DNA from: Streptomyces ardesiacus
Lineage (GTDB): Bacteria; Actinomycetota; Actinomycetes; Streptomycetales; Streptomycetaceae
DNA length: 64,000 bases
Direction of reading: 5' to 3'
Assembly: GCF_003112575.1 (NCBI RefSeq)
Contig: NZ_BEWC01000009.1
Coordinates: 186,001-250,000 of the forward strand
Made by a program: the position numbers and the translations under genes. How positions within the stretch are numbered: the first letter of the stretch is position 1; every line of letters starts with the position of its first letter. The notes below the pieces were generated by a model that was given only the letters and a program-made list of their open reading frames with translations, had not been told where the DNA came from and made no database searches. Below are positions 13,296-21,851 of this stretch, piece by piece.

Positions 13296-14090
13296 ATGCG
13301 GATGCTGGCTGCTGAACGACGCGACCACCTGCTGGACCTGCTCGCCCGGGAAGGCAAGATCGTCGCCAAGGACGTGGCCGCCGGGCTGCGCATCTCCGAG
13401 GACACGGTGCGGCGGGACCTGCGCGACCTCGCGAACGAGGGGCTGTGCCAGCGGGTCTACGGCGGGGCGCTCCCCGTCTCACCGGCCGTGGTGGACTACG
13501 GAGCCCGGCAGACCGTGGCCCCGGACGGCAAGCGGAAGGTGGCCTCGGTGGCCGCCGGACTCGTGCGGCCCGGCGGCGTCGTGATCCTCGACGGCGGCAC
13601 CACCGCCCTGGCCGTGGCCCACGCGCTCCCGCGGGACCTGGCCTGCACCGTGATCACCCACAGCCCGCCGGTCGCCGTCGCCCTGCTCGACCATCCGCAG
13701 GCCGAGGTCCTCGTGCTGGGCGGCCGCCTCTTCAAGCACTCGGCGGTCACCTGCGGCGCGGCCGCCGCCGAGGCCGCGCGGAACGTCTCCGCCGACCTCT
13801 TCCTCCTCGGCGTCACCGGGGTGCACCCCGAGGCGGGCCTCACCACCGGGGACGCCGAGGACGCCGCGATGAAACGCGCCCTGGCGGCCCGGGCCGCGGA
13901 CACCTACGTCCTCGCCTCCTCCGAGAAGATCGGCACCGCATCCCGGTACCGCGTCCTGCCCTGGGAGGAGATCAGCGGACTCGTCACGGACGAGCCGGCG
14001 CACAACCCGGTGATCGAGCAGCTCACGGCAGCCGGGGTCGACGTGCTGCCGGCCGGCGCACCCTCACCGTCGTCCGAGGTCAGCGCCTGA
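13296..14090 (+). CDS. DeoR-family transcriptional regulator
   Basis: 264 residues: N-terminal DeoR winged HTH (ERRDHLLDLLAREGKIVAKDVAAGL, then EDTVRRDLRDLANEGLCQRVYGGA) and a C-terminal DeoRC sensor domain with ILDGGTTALAVA and the LGVTGVHPEAGLT motif that binds phosphorylated sugars. Usually a repressor of sugar or nucleoside genes. AGGAGA lies 5 bases before the ATG; a second ATG two codons later is possible. Divergent from the NudK-like gene, which may be its target since both involve sugar metabolites (inference). Its 3-prime end overlaps the convergent DUF1264 gene by 11 bases. Confidence 0.92.
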   Translation: MRMLAAERRDHLLDLLAREGKIVAKDVAAGLRISEDTVRRDLRDLANEGLCQRVYGGALPVSPAVVDYGARQTVAPDGKRKVASVAAGLVRPGGVVILDGGTTALAVAHALPRDLACTVITHSPPVAVALLDHPQAEVLVLGGRLFKHSAVTCGAAAAEAARNVSADLFLLGVTGVHPEAGLTTGDAEDAAMKRALAARAADTYVLASSEKIGTASRYRVLPWEEISGLVTDEPAHNPVIEQLTAAGVDVLPAGAPSPSSEVSA

Positions 14091-14868
14091 AGTCCGTCTC
14101 CTCCAGCCGGGTCTGCACCGTCCGGCCCGACTCCCACGCGTTGGCGCCCGGTGCCACGTCCGGCACGGGGATGTCCGCGCGGTGCTCGCGCTTGCGGGCC
14201 GTGGAGAGGCCGAGTCTGTCGTCACGGGCCCGGATCATGTCGTCCGACGCCTGTCCGTCCTCGGTGAAGCCCATCATGAGCCGGGGGATGCCGTACGGGA
14301 AGTCGTCGCGGTCGTACTGCCAGGTGTGGAAGGTCTTGCCGTACGTGGTGACGAGGTCCTCGAAGTAGGCGTGCTCGGCCAGGTCCGGGATGCCGGGGGC
14401 GGTGAGGATGCCGGACGTGACCTCGTAGTGGTGACTGTGCCAGAGGCGTTTCTCGTCCTCGGGCAGGGCACGGAAACGCTCCTCGCTGATGATGTACTCG
14501 ATGCCGATCAGACGGGCGTCGGGCGCGTTGCGGTCGAAGATGACGCACTGGTGCAGGTCGTGCTGGAGGTGGATGCACAGGTGCGTGGCCTCCACCTGGC
14601 GGCCCATGTCGTCGGCGTACATGTGGAAGCCGTTGAGATACGTGCTCATCGCCTCCAGCGGGTACTTCCGCTGGATCGAGCCGGCCGCCAGGTCCAGCGC
14701 GCGGTGCTTGAGCGGATGCCCCTTGCCGATCCTGCCGACCGTGGCCGCCTTGCGGCCCAGCAGGAGACCGGCCGCCGCCGTGACGCCCGCCGCGGCGCCG
14801 ATGCCGATGCTCGCGGCCGCCCCCGGGCCGGAGCCGCGTCCGCCCTGTGTGCCCCGTGTGAATGCCAT
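14080..14868 (-). CDS. DUF1264 / oil-body-associated-protein-like protein
   Basis: 262 residues. Residues about 15-40 are Gly/Ala-rich and hydrophobic (GAAASIGIGAAAGVTAAAGLLLG), a possible membrane anchor. The rest matches the DUF1264 family shared with plant oil-body-associated proteins: FHMYADDMGRQVEATHLCIHL, DARLIGIEYIISEERF, LWHSHHYEV and YGKTFHTWQ. Biochemical role unknown. ATG 14868 is preferred; a GTG at 14904 is in frame. Stands alone, convergent with deoR. Confidence 0.85.
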   Translation of the reverse strand: MAFTRGTQGGRGSGPGAAASIGIGAAAGVTAAAGLLLGRKAATVGRIGKGHPLKHRALDLAAGSIQRKYPLEAMSTYLNGFHMYADDMGRQVEATHLCIHLQHDLHQCVIFDRNAPDARLIGIEYIISEERFRALPEDEKRLWHSHHYEVTSGILTAPGIPDLAEHAYFEDLVTTYGKTFHTWQYDRDDFPYGIPRLMMGFTEDGQASDDMIRARDDRLGLSTARKREHRADIPVPDVAPGANAWESGRTVQTRLEETDFRR

Positions 14869-15070
14869 GGGCGGCGAGTCCCCCGGGCCGGGCGGCCGTA
14901 ACACCCGTCGCCGGTCGGCGACCCGCCTCCGCCCCCTACCCCGGTAGCACTCCCGCCTTGGCTCCCCGGTATGACGCCCGGCGCACCGGCGTCACCGCAC
15001 TCTGCCTCCCGTCACCCCAGGGACGGCCGTACCACTCGCGGACGGCGCCCGCACGGACGAGGAGGCGGAG

Positions 15071-15139
15071 ATGACGACCCGACGGGAAGTGCACGACACC
15101 GGTGAAGCGGCCGGTACGAGCGCGGCCGGACGCTCATGA
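15071..15139 (+). CDS. Leader ORF ahead of the MFS/monooxygenase operon
   Basis: 22 codons (MTTRREVHDTGEAAGTSAAG, RS) with a strong GGAGGCGGAG before the ATG. Its TGA overlaps the ATG of the transporter gene at 15136, which itself has no good ribosome site. Translation of the transporter therefore probably depends on this leader. No obvious attenuator or drug-stalling motif is visible. Confidence 0.5.
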   Translation: MTTRREVHDTGEAAGTSAAGRS

Positions 15140-16536
15140 CCACCACCGTCCCGGCGCCCCCGGCCCGCGTCGGGAAGGCCGCGGTCGGGGCCCTCGGCCT
15201 GCTGGCGCTGTCCACCGGCGCCCTGGAGTCGGTGGTGTCGCCGACGATCCCGCTGCTGGAGCGCGAACTGGACATGAGCCAGTCCGAGGGGGCGCTGCTC
15301 AGCATCGTCCTGCTCATCACCGGCGCGCTCGTCACCCCGCTGGCGGGCAAGTTCGGCGACCGCTGCGGCGGGAAGCGGGTCCTGGTCCTGCTGATGGCGG
15401 TGGTGTCGGCCGGCGGCACGGTCTCCGCGCTGGCCCCCAACCTGCCCGTGCTGCTGCTCGGCCAGGTACTGCAGGGCGCGATGGTGGGCGCGCTGCCCCT
15501 GTCGTTCGTCGTGGTCCGCCGGCACCTGCCCGCGGGCGAGTCCAAGGTCGCCATCGGCGTCGTCAGCGGGCTCTTCGTCGGGGGCGGCATGGTCGGCATG
15601 CTGTGCGCCGGGCCGGTGGCCGAACAGCTCTCCCGGCACTGGATGTTCGCCCTGCCCACCCTCGCGGTCGCCGGGGCCACCCTGCTCGTGCACCGGATCA
15701 TGCCGGACGACCCGCCCGGGCGGGCGGACGGTGCCGGGATCGACTGGCCCGGCCTGCTGCTCCTGAGCGGGATGCTGGTCACGCTCATGCTCGTCCTCGC
15801 GCTGGCGCCCGAGGCGGGCTCGCAGCCGCTCGTCCTCGGCTGTCTCGTCGCGCTGCTGGCCGCCCTCGTCGCCGGATGGGTGAGGGTCGAACGGCGCGCC
15901 GCCGCTCCCATGGTCGACCTGCGCATGCTCGCCCGCCCCGCGATGTGGAAGGCGTGCGTGCTGACGTTCGTGATCTGCCTCGGCACCGCCATGGCGGTCT
16001 ACCTCGTCCCGCAGTTGCTCGACGAGCGCGGCGAGGGCTACGGGTTCGGGGCGAGCGCCACGGAGATCGGCTTCTTCCTGCTGCCCGGCGCGATCGCCGC
16101 GACGCTGGCGGGACCGCTCGGCGGAATCGGCGACCGGCGCTTCGGCTCGCGGGCCGTGGTCGGCACCGGCGTCGTCGTGATGGCCCTCTCCCTGGTCGCC
16201 CTGGCCGCCGTGCACAGCGAGATCTGGCACCTCGTCGTCGGCAAGGCGCTGATCGCGCTGGCCAACGGGCTGTGCGTCACGGCGCTGATGACCAGCACCG
16301 CCACCGCCGTCGACCGGGACGACACGGGCATCGCCACCAGCCTGATCCTGGTCAGCCGGGTCCTCGGCTACGCCGTCGGCGGCCAGCTCGGCGGCGCGCT
16401 CCTCACCGCCGGAACCCCTGCCGGGTCGCAGGCCGCCGCCGAGTCGGCCTACGTCACCGGATTCGTCATCGCCGGAGCCGTCGTCTCGACGGCCCTGTTC
16501 GTCACCCGCACCCTGCGCAAAGGAGCCACGGCATGA
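15136..16536 (+). CDS. MFS drug-efflux-type transporter
   Basis: 466 residues with about 12-14 membrane segments. Resembles the EmrB/QacA (DHA2) branch: GKFGDRCGGKRVLVLLM between segments 2 and 3 and FVVVRRHLPAGE after segment 4. Proton-driven exporter; substrate unknown. The ATG overlaps the stop of a 22-codon leader, and the gene's own TGA overlaps the start of the FAD monooxygenase (ATGA). The coupled monooxygenase suggests a modify-and-export resistance or a detoxification pair. Confidence 0.9.
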   Translation: MTTTVPAPPARVGKAAVGALGLLALSTGALESVVSPTIPLLERELDMSQSEGALLSIVLLITGALVTPLAGKFGDRCGGKRVLVLLMAVVSAGGTVSALAPNLPVLLLGQVLQGAMVGALPLSFVVVRRHLPAGESKVAIGVVSGLFVGGGMVGMLCAGPVAEQLSRHWMFALPTLAVAGATLLVHRIMPDDPPGRADGAGIDWPGLLLLSGMLVTLMLVLALAPEAGSQPLVLGCLVALLAALVAGWVRVERRAAAPMVDLRMLARPAMWKACVLTFVICLGTAMAVYLVPQLLDERGEGYGFGASATEIGFFLLPGAIAATLAGPLGGIGDRRFGSRAVVGTGVVVMALSLVALAAVHSEIWHLVVGKALIALANGLCVTALMTSTATAVDRDDTGIATSLILVSRVLGYAVGGQLGGALLTAGTPAGSQAAAESAYVTGFVIAGAVVSTALFVTRTLRKGATA

Positions 16537-17666
16537 CCCGCACCACACCCCGGCCCACGGTCCTCGTCTCCGGGGCGAGCATCGCCGGACCCGCCCTCGC
16601 CCACTGGCTCAACCGCCACGGATACGCGGTCACCGTGGTGGAGAAGGCCCGCACGATCCGCAGCGGCGGCTACCCCGTGGACGTCCGCGGCACCGCACTG
16701 GACGTCGTGGAGAAGATGGGCCTCCTGCCCCGACTGCGGGACGCGCACGTCGACCTGCGCCGGCTCACCTTCCGCGACGCGGACGGCGGCGAGGTCGCCT
16801 CACTCCACCCGCACGCCGTCACCGGCGGGGCCACCGGCCGCGACCTGGAGATACGGCGCGGGGACCTCACGGACGCTCTGTACGCGGCGGTCCGGGACGA
16901 CGTGGAGTTCCTGTTCGACGACTCGGTCGACACCCTCGACCAGTCCGGGCACGGGGTCGACGTCGTCTTCCGGAGCGGCCGAAGCCGTACGTTCGACCTG
17001 GTCTTCGGCGCGGACGGCATGCACTCGCGCACCCGGGGGATGGTGTTCGGCCCCGAGGAGCGCTTCCACCGCTACCTCGGTCACTGCTTCGCGGTGTTCC
17101 CCATGCGCAACACCCTCGGCCTCTCCCACGAGACGGTCGTCTGGAACACCCCGGGCAGGACCGCCGCCCTCTACGCCGTGGAGGACGACGACGAGGTGCA
17201 CGCCTTCCTGAACTTCGCCCAACCCGCCCCGCCGCGCGAGTTGTTCGGGGACAAGCAGGCCCAACGCGACCTGATCGCGGACGTCTTCGCCGACGCCGGC
17301 TGGGAGGTCCCCGGCATCCTGGCCGCCCTCCGCGACGCGGACGACGTGTTCTTCGACGCGGTCGGCCAGATCCGCATGCCCCGCTGGTCCAGCGGCAGGG
17401 TCGCGCTGCTGGGCGACGCCGCGTACGCCCCCTCGTTCCTGACCGGCCAGGGCACCAGCCTCGCCCTCGTCGGCGCGTACCACCTGGCCGGTGCCCTGGC
17501 CGCCGGGGGCCACGCGGAGGGCTTCGCCGCCTACGAGCGCGGTACGCGTGACGTCGTGACCCGGACGCAGGACCGGGTCGGGGAGGGCGGCGGCACCCTC
17601 TTCCCGACCACGGCGGCAGCCCTGGAGCGTCGCAACGAACGGCTGCGGAGCCTCAGCGGCCGATGA
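16533..17666 (+). CDS. FAD-dependent aromatic monooxygenase
   Basis: 377 residues of the group A flavoprotein hydroxylase family (PHBH/TetX-like). FAD-binding GxGxxG variant VSGASIAGPALAHWLNRHG at the N-terminus, the ADGMHSRTR motif mid-protein and GRVALLGDAAYAPSFLTGQGTSLA near residue 290. Uses NAD(P)H and O2 to hydroxylate a ring; substrate unknown. Resemblance to TetX/rifampicin-type monooxygenases is general. Translationally coupled to the upstream MFS exporter. Overlaps the convergent DUF397 gene by 14 bases. Confidence 0.9.
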   Translation: MTRTTPRPTVLVSGASIAGPALAHWLNRHGYAVTVVEKARTIRSGGYPVDVRGTALDVVEKMGLLPRLRDAHVDLRRLTFRDADGGEVASLHPHAVTGGATGRDLEIRRGDLTDALYAAVRDDVEFLFDDSVDTLDQSGHGVDVVFRSGRSRTFDLVFGADGMHSRTRGMVFGPEERFHRYLGHCFAVFPMRNTLGLSHETVVWNTPGRTAALYAVEDDDEVHAFLNFAQPAPPRELFGDKQAQRDLIADVFADAGWEVPGILAALRDADDVFFDAVGQIRMPRWSSGRVALLGDAAYAPSFLTGQGTSLALVGAYHLAGALAAGGHAEGFAAYERGTRDVVTRTQDRVGEGGGTLFPTTAAALERRNERLRSLSGR

Positions 17667-17901
17667 ACCCGGCCCACGCGTCGCGCGAGACGCGGATGAC
17701 GGGACCGGGGACGGCCTTGGAGTCCCGGACGAGCACGGCGTGCGTGCCTGCGGCTATTTCGACGCATTGGCCGCCCTCGGTTCCGCTGTAGCTGCTCTTG
17801 ACCCAGGCGACTTCGACGCAGTCGCCGCCTTCGGCCCCGCTGTAGCTGCTTTTGAACCAGGTAAGTTCGGGCATGACGGCCGAGGGATCAGCGGTGTTCA
17901 T
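17653..17901 (-). CDS. DUF397 protein with a duplicated motif
   Basis: 82 residues. The DUF397 signature occurs twice in tandem (WFKSSYSGAEGGDCVEVA, then WVKSSYSGTEGGQCVEIA), followed by the usual VLVRDSK and a WAGFI end. DUF397 proteins pair with XRE regulators across Streptomyces. Here the ATG overlaps the stop of the XRE gene (ATGA), so the two are made together. Thought to act as a toxin- or effector-like partner; the role is not firmly known. Confidence 0.9.
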   Translation of the reverse strand: MNTADPSAVMPELTWFKSSYSGAEGGDCVEVAWVKSSYSGTEGGQCVEIAAGTHAVLVRDSKAVPGPVIRVSRDAWAGFIGR

Positions 17902-18716
17902 AGGTCTCCCAGCAACCTCTCGATGAACGCCAGTGACTCTCGCGGAGTGAGAGCCTGTGATCGGATGATCCCATAACGGGCGGCTGCGAGCGCCGCCTGT
18001 TGCGGGTCCGTCTGCAGGCTGCTGGTTCCCTGAGCCTCTGTATAGGCGAACTTCTTGCCGTCTTCCCGGGTGACGACCGTGAACGGTCCGTCCACACCGG
18101 CACTTTCCTCACAGGCGAGCGGCATGATCTGGATCTCGACGTTGCGCCGCTGCCCCGCCAGCAGCAAGTGCTCCAGTTGGCCCCGCTGCACGGCCTTTCC
18201 ACCGAGCGGACGTCGCACCACCGACTCGTCCATCACGAAGCTCAGCAGAGGGGCGGGTTGTCGATCGAACACGCTTTGCCGGGCGAGTCGGGCCGCCACC
18301 CGTTGCTCCACCGTGTCCTGGTGAAGGGGCGGTCGGCGCATGGTGAGCACCGCTCTCATGTAGTCCTCGGTCTGCAGAAGGCCCTTGACCACCAGAGTGT
18401 CGTACGCGAGCAACTCGATGGCCTCCTTCTCCAACGACGCCATCCCCTGGAAGAACACCGGATACTGCGCCCGCTCCACCTGCTCCTTCCACACCGTCAG
18501 CAACCCGCCCGCGTCCAGGACCTCGTCCGCCCGCTCGATGGTCCTGGGCGACGGGATGCGCCGCCCCTGCTCGTACGACGCGACCGTGGCCGCCGAGTAG
18601 CCGATCCGCCGGCCGAACTCCTCGCGTTCCAGGCCCGCCCGCACCCGCAGCGTCTTCATCGTCTGGCCGAACGCGACGACCACCGTCTGCCCGGACGTGT
18701 CCGCACCCTCACTCAT
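17898..18716 (-). CDS. XRE-family regulator with DUF5753 domain
   Basis: 272 residues. N-terminal helix-turn-helix (FGQTMKTLRVRAGLEREEFGRRIGYSAATVASYEQG) followed by a DUF5753 domain from about 95 to the end, with EKEAIELLAYDTLVVKGLLQTEDYMRAVL. ATG 18716 has GGGAGG upstream and is preferred over an upstream in-frame start in Arg-rich non-homologous sequence. Operon with the DUF397 gene; an HATPase gene is divergent 144 bases away, the common three-gene set in this genus. Confidence 0.93.
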   Translation of the reverse strand: MSEGADTSGQTVVVAFGQTMKTLRVRAGLEREEFGRRIGYSAATVASYEQGRRIPSPRTIERADEVLDAGGLLTVWKEQVERAQYPVFFQGMASLEKEAIELLAYDTLVVKGLLQTEDYMRAVLTMRRPPLHQDTVEQRVAARLARQSVFDRQPAPLLSFVMDESVVRRPLGGKAVQRGQLEHLLLAGQRRNVEIQIMPLACEESAGVDGPFTVVTREDGKKFAYTEAQGTSSLQTDPQQAALAAARYGIIRSQALTPRESLAFIERLLGDL

Positions 18717-18860
18717 CGGCACCGCCTCCCTGCCCCAACGCCGTCCCCGCGCACCCGTTACGCCGCGCGGCGCGTACCCGCGGCGCCCCCGCGCGTACAC
18801 CCGGCCGCGTCGGTGCGTCACCACTGGTCACGCTACGCGGCCGGCGTCACCGTTGTCGGC

Positions 18861-19313
18861 ATGACCAGCCAACCCGCCGTCGCCGACGGCAACGTGACGC
18901 GCGCCTTCGAGATGCGCTTCACCTCGACCCCGCGCGGCGCCCGTCTGGCCCGCCGACTGGGCGCGCACCGACTGGACGCCTGGGGCATCCCGTACGGCAC
19001 CCGCCCGCACGAGGAGATCGTGCTCGTCCTGGGCGAGCTGACCGCCAACGCCGTGCGCCACGGCCATGTCCCCGGCCGGGACTTCCACCTGCTCCTGCGC
19101 GTGCTCACGCCCTCCGGCCGGGTGCGGATCGAGGTCACCGACAGCCGGGGCGAACGCCTGCCGCCCTCGCCGGAGGAACTGCCCGCGCCCGACGACGGGG
19201 ACACGGGCGGCCGGGGTCTGCTCCTGGTCGCCGCACTCGCCGAGCGCTGGGGCCGGCACCCGCGGTCCGGGGGGCCGGGCAAGACGGTGTGGGCGGAGTG
19301 CGCACCCGGTTGA
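18861..19313 (+). CDS. Anti-sigma-type ATP-binding protein (HATPase_c)
   Basis: 150 residues with the GHKL ATPase signs: ELTANAVRHGH (N box), IEVTDSRGE (G1) and GGRGLLLVAALAERWG (G2). RsbW/SpoIIAB-like serine kinases of this size usually bind and inhibit sigma factors or anti-anti-sigma factors. Start ATG 18861; upstream open frame is antisense to the XRE gene. Divergent from the XRE-DUF397 operon. Its stop codon is part of the -35 hexamer of the chitinase promoter. Confidence 0.88.
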   Translation: MTSQPAVADGNVTRAFEMRFTSTPRGARLARRLGAHRLDAWGIPYGTRPHEEIVLVLGELTANAVRHGHVPGRDFHLLLRVLTPSGRVRIEVTDSRGERLPPSPEELPAPDDGDTGGRGLLLVAALAERWGRHPRSGGPGKTVWAECAPG

Positions 19314-19338
19314 CGCATTGGTCCAGACCTTCTACGTT
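19310..19338 (+). promoter_or_regulatory. Chitinase promoter with DasR-type operator in the spacer
   Basis: TTGACG (19310-19315), a 17-nt spacer and TACGTT (19333-19338) form the promoter. The spacer holds TTGGTCCAGACCTT, close to the Streptomyces dre palindrome (consensus ACTGGTCTAGACCACT) read by the GlcNAc regulator DasR, and to the 12-bp repeat of known chitinase promoters. Binding would block polymerase directly. Confidence 0.75.
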
Positions 19339-19411
19339 GTGGGCGCTCCACTCCCTCACGCGCGCACGGTTCACCTCACCCCTGTACCACCCCACCACCA
19401 CAGGGAGAGCC

Positions 19412-21709
19412 ATGTACCCCAGGCGCAGACCACCCACCGGGTTCGGGGCGCGGATCGCCGCCCTGCTGACCGCACTGCTGCTGCCGCTGGCGGCGCTCAC
19501 CGCGCTGGCGACGCCCGCCCGGGCGGCCGGGACGCTCACGGCGACCTTCACCACCCAGACCAACGGGTCGGGCTGGACGGGCAAGTACGTCGTCCACAAC
19601 AACGGCACGGCCGCCTCCGACGGCTGGACCCTGGAGTTCGACCTGCCGCCCGGCGTGTCCGCGAGCGGGCACCTCTACGGCGAGGCCACGGTCTCCGGCC
19701 GCCACGTGACCGTCAAGAACGCCTACTACAACGGCAGGGTCCCGGCCGGCGGCACCACCGAGCCCTACAGCTACCAGTTCTCGGCGACCGGCCCCGTGGG
19801 CACCCCGACCGGCTGCACCGTCAACGGCGACAAGTGCGACGGCACCCCCGACGTGCCGCCGGCCGCTCCCGGCACGCCGGAGGCGACCGCGGTCACGGCG
19901 CACACGGTCGCGCTGAAGTGGGCCGCGGCCAAGCCCGGTGACCACCCCGTCACCTCCTACGAGGTGCTGAAGGGCACGGACACCGTCGCCACCACCGGCG
20001 GCACCTCCGCGACCGTCACCGGCCTGACTCCGGCGACGCGTTACACCTTCACCGTCCGGGCCACCGACAAGCGCGGCAACGTCGGACCGGCGAGTCAGCC
20101 GCTCACCGTCGCGACCGTGGACCCGTCCACCGACCCGACGCCGCCGACCGCGCCGGGCAACCCGCGCAGTACCGGTAAGACGGCCACCACCGTCGCCCTC
20201 GCCTGGGACAAGTCCACCGACAACGTGGCCGTGGCCGCGTACGACGTCTACCGCGGCACCACCCTGGCCAAGACCGTCGGCGCGGACACCACCACGGCCA
20301 CGGTGGACGGGCTCTCCCCGGCCACCGCCTACACCTTCACCGTCAAGGCCCGGGACACGGCCGACAACTCCTCGGCGGCCTCCGCGGCCGTGAAGGTGAC
20401 CACCGACGACGTGGCCGGACCGGGGAAGCAGCTCAAGGTCGGGTACTTCGTGCAGTGGGGCATCTACGGACGCCAGTACTTCGTGAAGAACCTCGACACG
20501 TCCGGCGCCGCGAAGCAACTGGACGTCGTCAACTACGCGTTCGAGAACCTCGATCCGACGGCCCTCACCTGCCGGGCGGGCGTCACCAAGGGCACCTCCG
20601 GCAATCCGCAGGACCCCGACGAGGGCACCGGCGCCGGGGACGCGGACGCCGACTACGCGCGGCCCATGTCCGCCGCGCAGTCGGTCGACGGCGTCGCCGA
20701 CGACGGCTGGGGCAAACTGCGCGGCAACCTCAACCAGCTCAAGAAGCTCAAGGCCAAGTACCCGCACCTGAAGGTCGTCGTGTCCCTCGGCGGCTGGACG
20801 TACTCGAAGTTCTTCTCGGACGCAGCCGCCACGCCCGAGTCCCGGAAGAAGTTCGTCGAGTCCTGCATCGACGTGTGGATCAAGGGCAACCTGCCCGTCT
20901 ACAACGGCGCGGGGGGCCCGGGCACGGCCGCGGGCATCTTCGACGGCATCGACATCGACTGGGAGTGGCCGGGCGCCGAGGGCCACCCGGGCAACCACTA
21001 CGGCGCCCAGGACAAGGGCAACCTGACCGCCCTGCTCGCCGAGTTCCGCAAGCAGCTCGACGCGCTCGGCGGCGAGCACAAGCTGCTCACCGCGTTCACC
21101 CCGGCCGACCCGGCGAAGATCGAGGCGGGCTGGGACCTCGGCAGGATCTTCGCGTCCCTCGACTACGCCAACGTGCAGGGGTACGACTTCCACGGCGCGG
21201 GCAGCGACAACTCCTGGGAGCCCAAACGGACCGGACACGCGTCCAACCTGTACGCGGACGCGGAGGACCCCTACCCCTTCCACTTCAGCGTCGAGAACGC
21301 CATCCAGACGTACCTCGACGCGGGGGTCAACCCGCGCAAGCTGACCGTCGGTTTCCCGTTCTACGGGCGCGGCTGGCAGGGTGTCGCCGAGGGCGGCGCG
21401 GCCGGTGAGTGGCAGGACGCGAACGGTGCGGCGCCCGGCCAGTTCGACACGGAGGCCGGGGTCCGCGGGTACAACAACCTGATCGCGAGCTTCCCGGCCA
21501 TGACCGTCCGCCACGACGAGGCGTCCGTGTCGACGTTCGGTTACACCGGCCCCGGCGGTCAGTGGTGGTCCTTCGACGACACCTGGTCGATCGGGAAGAA
21601 GACCGACTGGGTCAGGTCCAAGGGCCTGCTCGGCGGATTCGTCTGGGAGATGTCCGGAGACACCCCGGACGGCCGGCTGATGACCGCGCTGGACACCGGA
21701 CTGAAGTGA
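19412..21709 (+). CDS. Secreted GH18 chitinase with CBM2-like and two FnIII domains
   Basis: Cuts chitin outside the cell. 765 residues: twin-Arg-free signal peptide ending TPARA|AG near residue 39, a CBM2-type carbohydrate-binding domain (about 40-145, WTGKYVVHNNGTAASDGW), two fibronectin type III domains (about 147-240 and 245-335), and a GH18 barrel from KQLKVGYFVQWG to the end. The catalytic DGIDIDWEW holds acid Glu518; SLGGW is the second GH18 motif. GGGAGAG precedes the ATG. Controlled by a DasR-type operator and followed by a 21-bp-stem terminator, so it is a single-gene unit. Confidence 0.96.
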   Translation: MYPRRRPPTGFGARIAALLTALLLPLAALTALATPARAAGTLTATFTTQTNGSGWTGKYVVHNNGTAASDGWTLEFDLPPGVSASGHLYGEATVSGRHVTVKNAYYNGRVPAGGTTEPYSYQFSATGPVGTPTGCTVNGDKCDGTPDVPPAAPGTPEATAVTAHTVALKWAAAKPGDHPVTSYEVLKGTDTVATTGGTSATVTGLTPATRYTFTVRATDKRGNVGPASQPLTVATVDPSTDPTPPTAPGNPRSTGKTATTVALAWDKSTDNVAVAAYDVYRGTTLAKTVGADTTTATVDGLSPATAYTFTVKARDTADNSSAASAAVKVTTDDVAGPGKQLKVGYFVQWGIYGRQYFVKNLDTSGAAKQLDVVNYAFENLDPTALTCRAGVTKGTSGNPQDPDEGTGAGDADADYARPMSAAQSVDGVADDGWGKLRGNLNQLKKLKAKYPHLKVVVSLGGWTYSKFFSDAAATPESRKKFVESCIDVWIKGNLPVYNGAGGPGTAAGIFDGIDIDWEWPGAEGHPGNHYGAQDKGNLTALLAEFRKQLDALGGEHKLLTAFTPADPAKIEAGWDLGRIFASLDYANVQGYDFHGAGSDNSWEPKRTGHASNLYADAEDPYPFHFSVENAIQTYLDAGVNPRKLTVGFPFYGRGWQGVAEGGAAGEWQDANGAAPGQFDTEAGVRGYNNLIASFPAMTVRHDEASVSTFGYTGPGGQWWSFDDTWSIGKKTDWVRSKGLLGGFVWEMSGDTPDGRLMTALDTGLK

Positions 21710-21721
21710 GGCAGGGCGCCA

Positions 21722-21770
21722 CCGGCCGAGGCCGCCTCGCGCGAGGGATGCGCGAGGCGGCCTCGGCCGG
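21722..21770 (+). terminator. Very long perfect hairpin after the chitinase
   Basis: A perfect 21-bp stem (CCGGCCGAGGCCGCCTCGCGC and its complement) with a 7-nt loop GAGGGAT, starting 12 bases after the chitinase stop. It separates the chitinase from the TetR gene on the same strand. Confidence 0.85.
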
Positions 21771-21851
21771 CCGCCCTCCCGCCCGCCCCGTGCCAGAATG
21801 GACCTCCCGTGCCCCCAGCCCAGCCCCGCACCGTCCCGCACCGAGGTTCCC

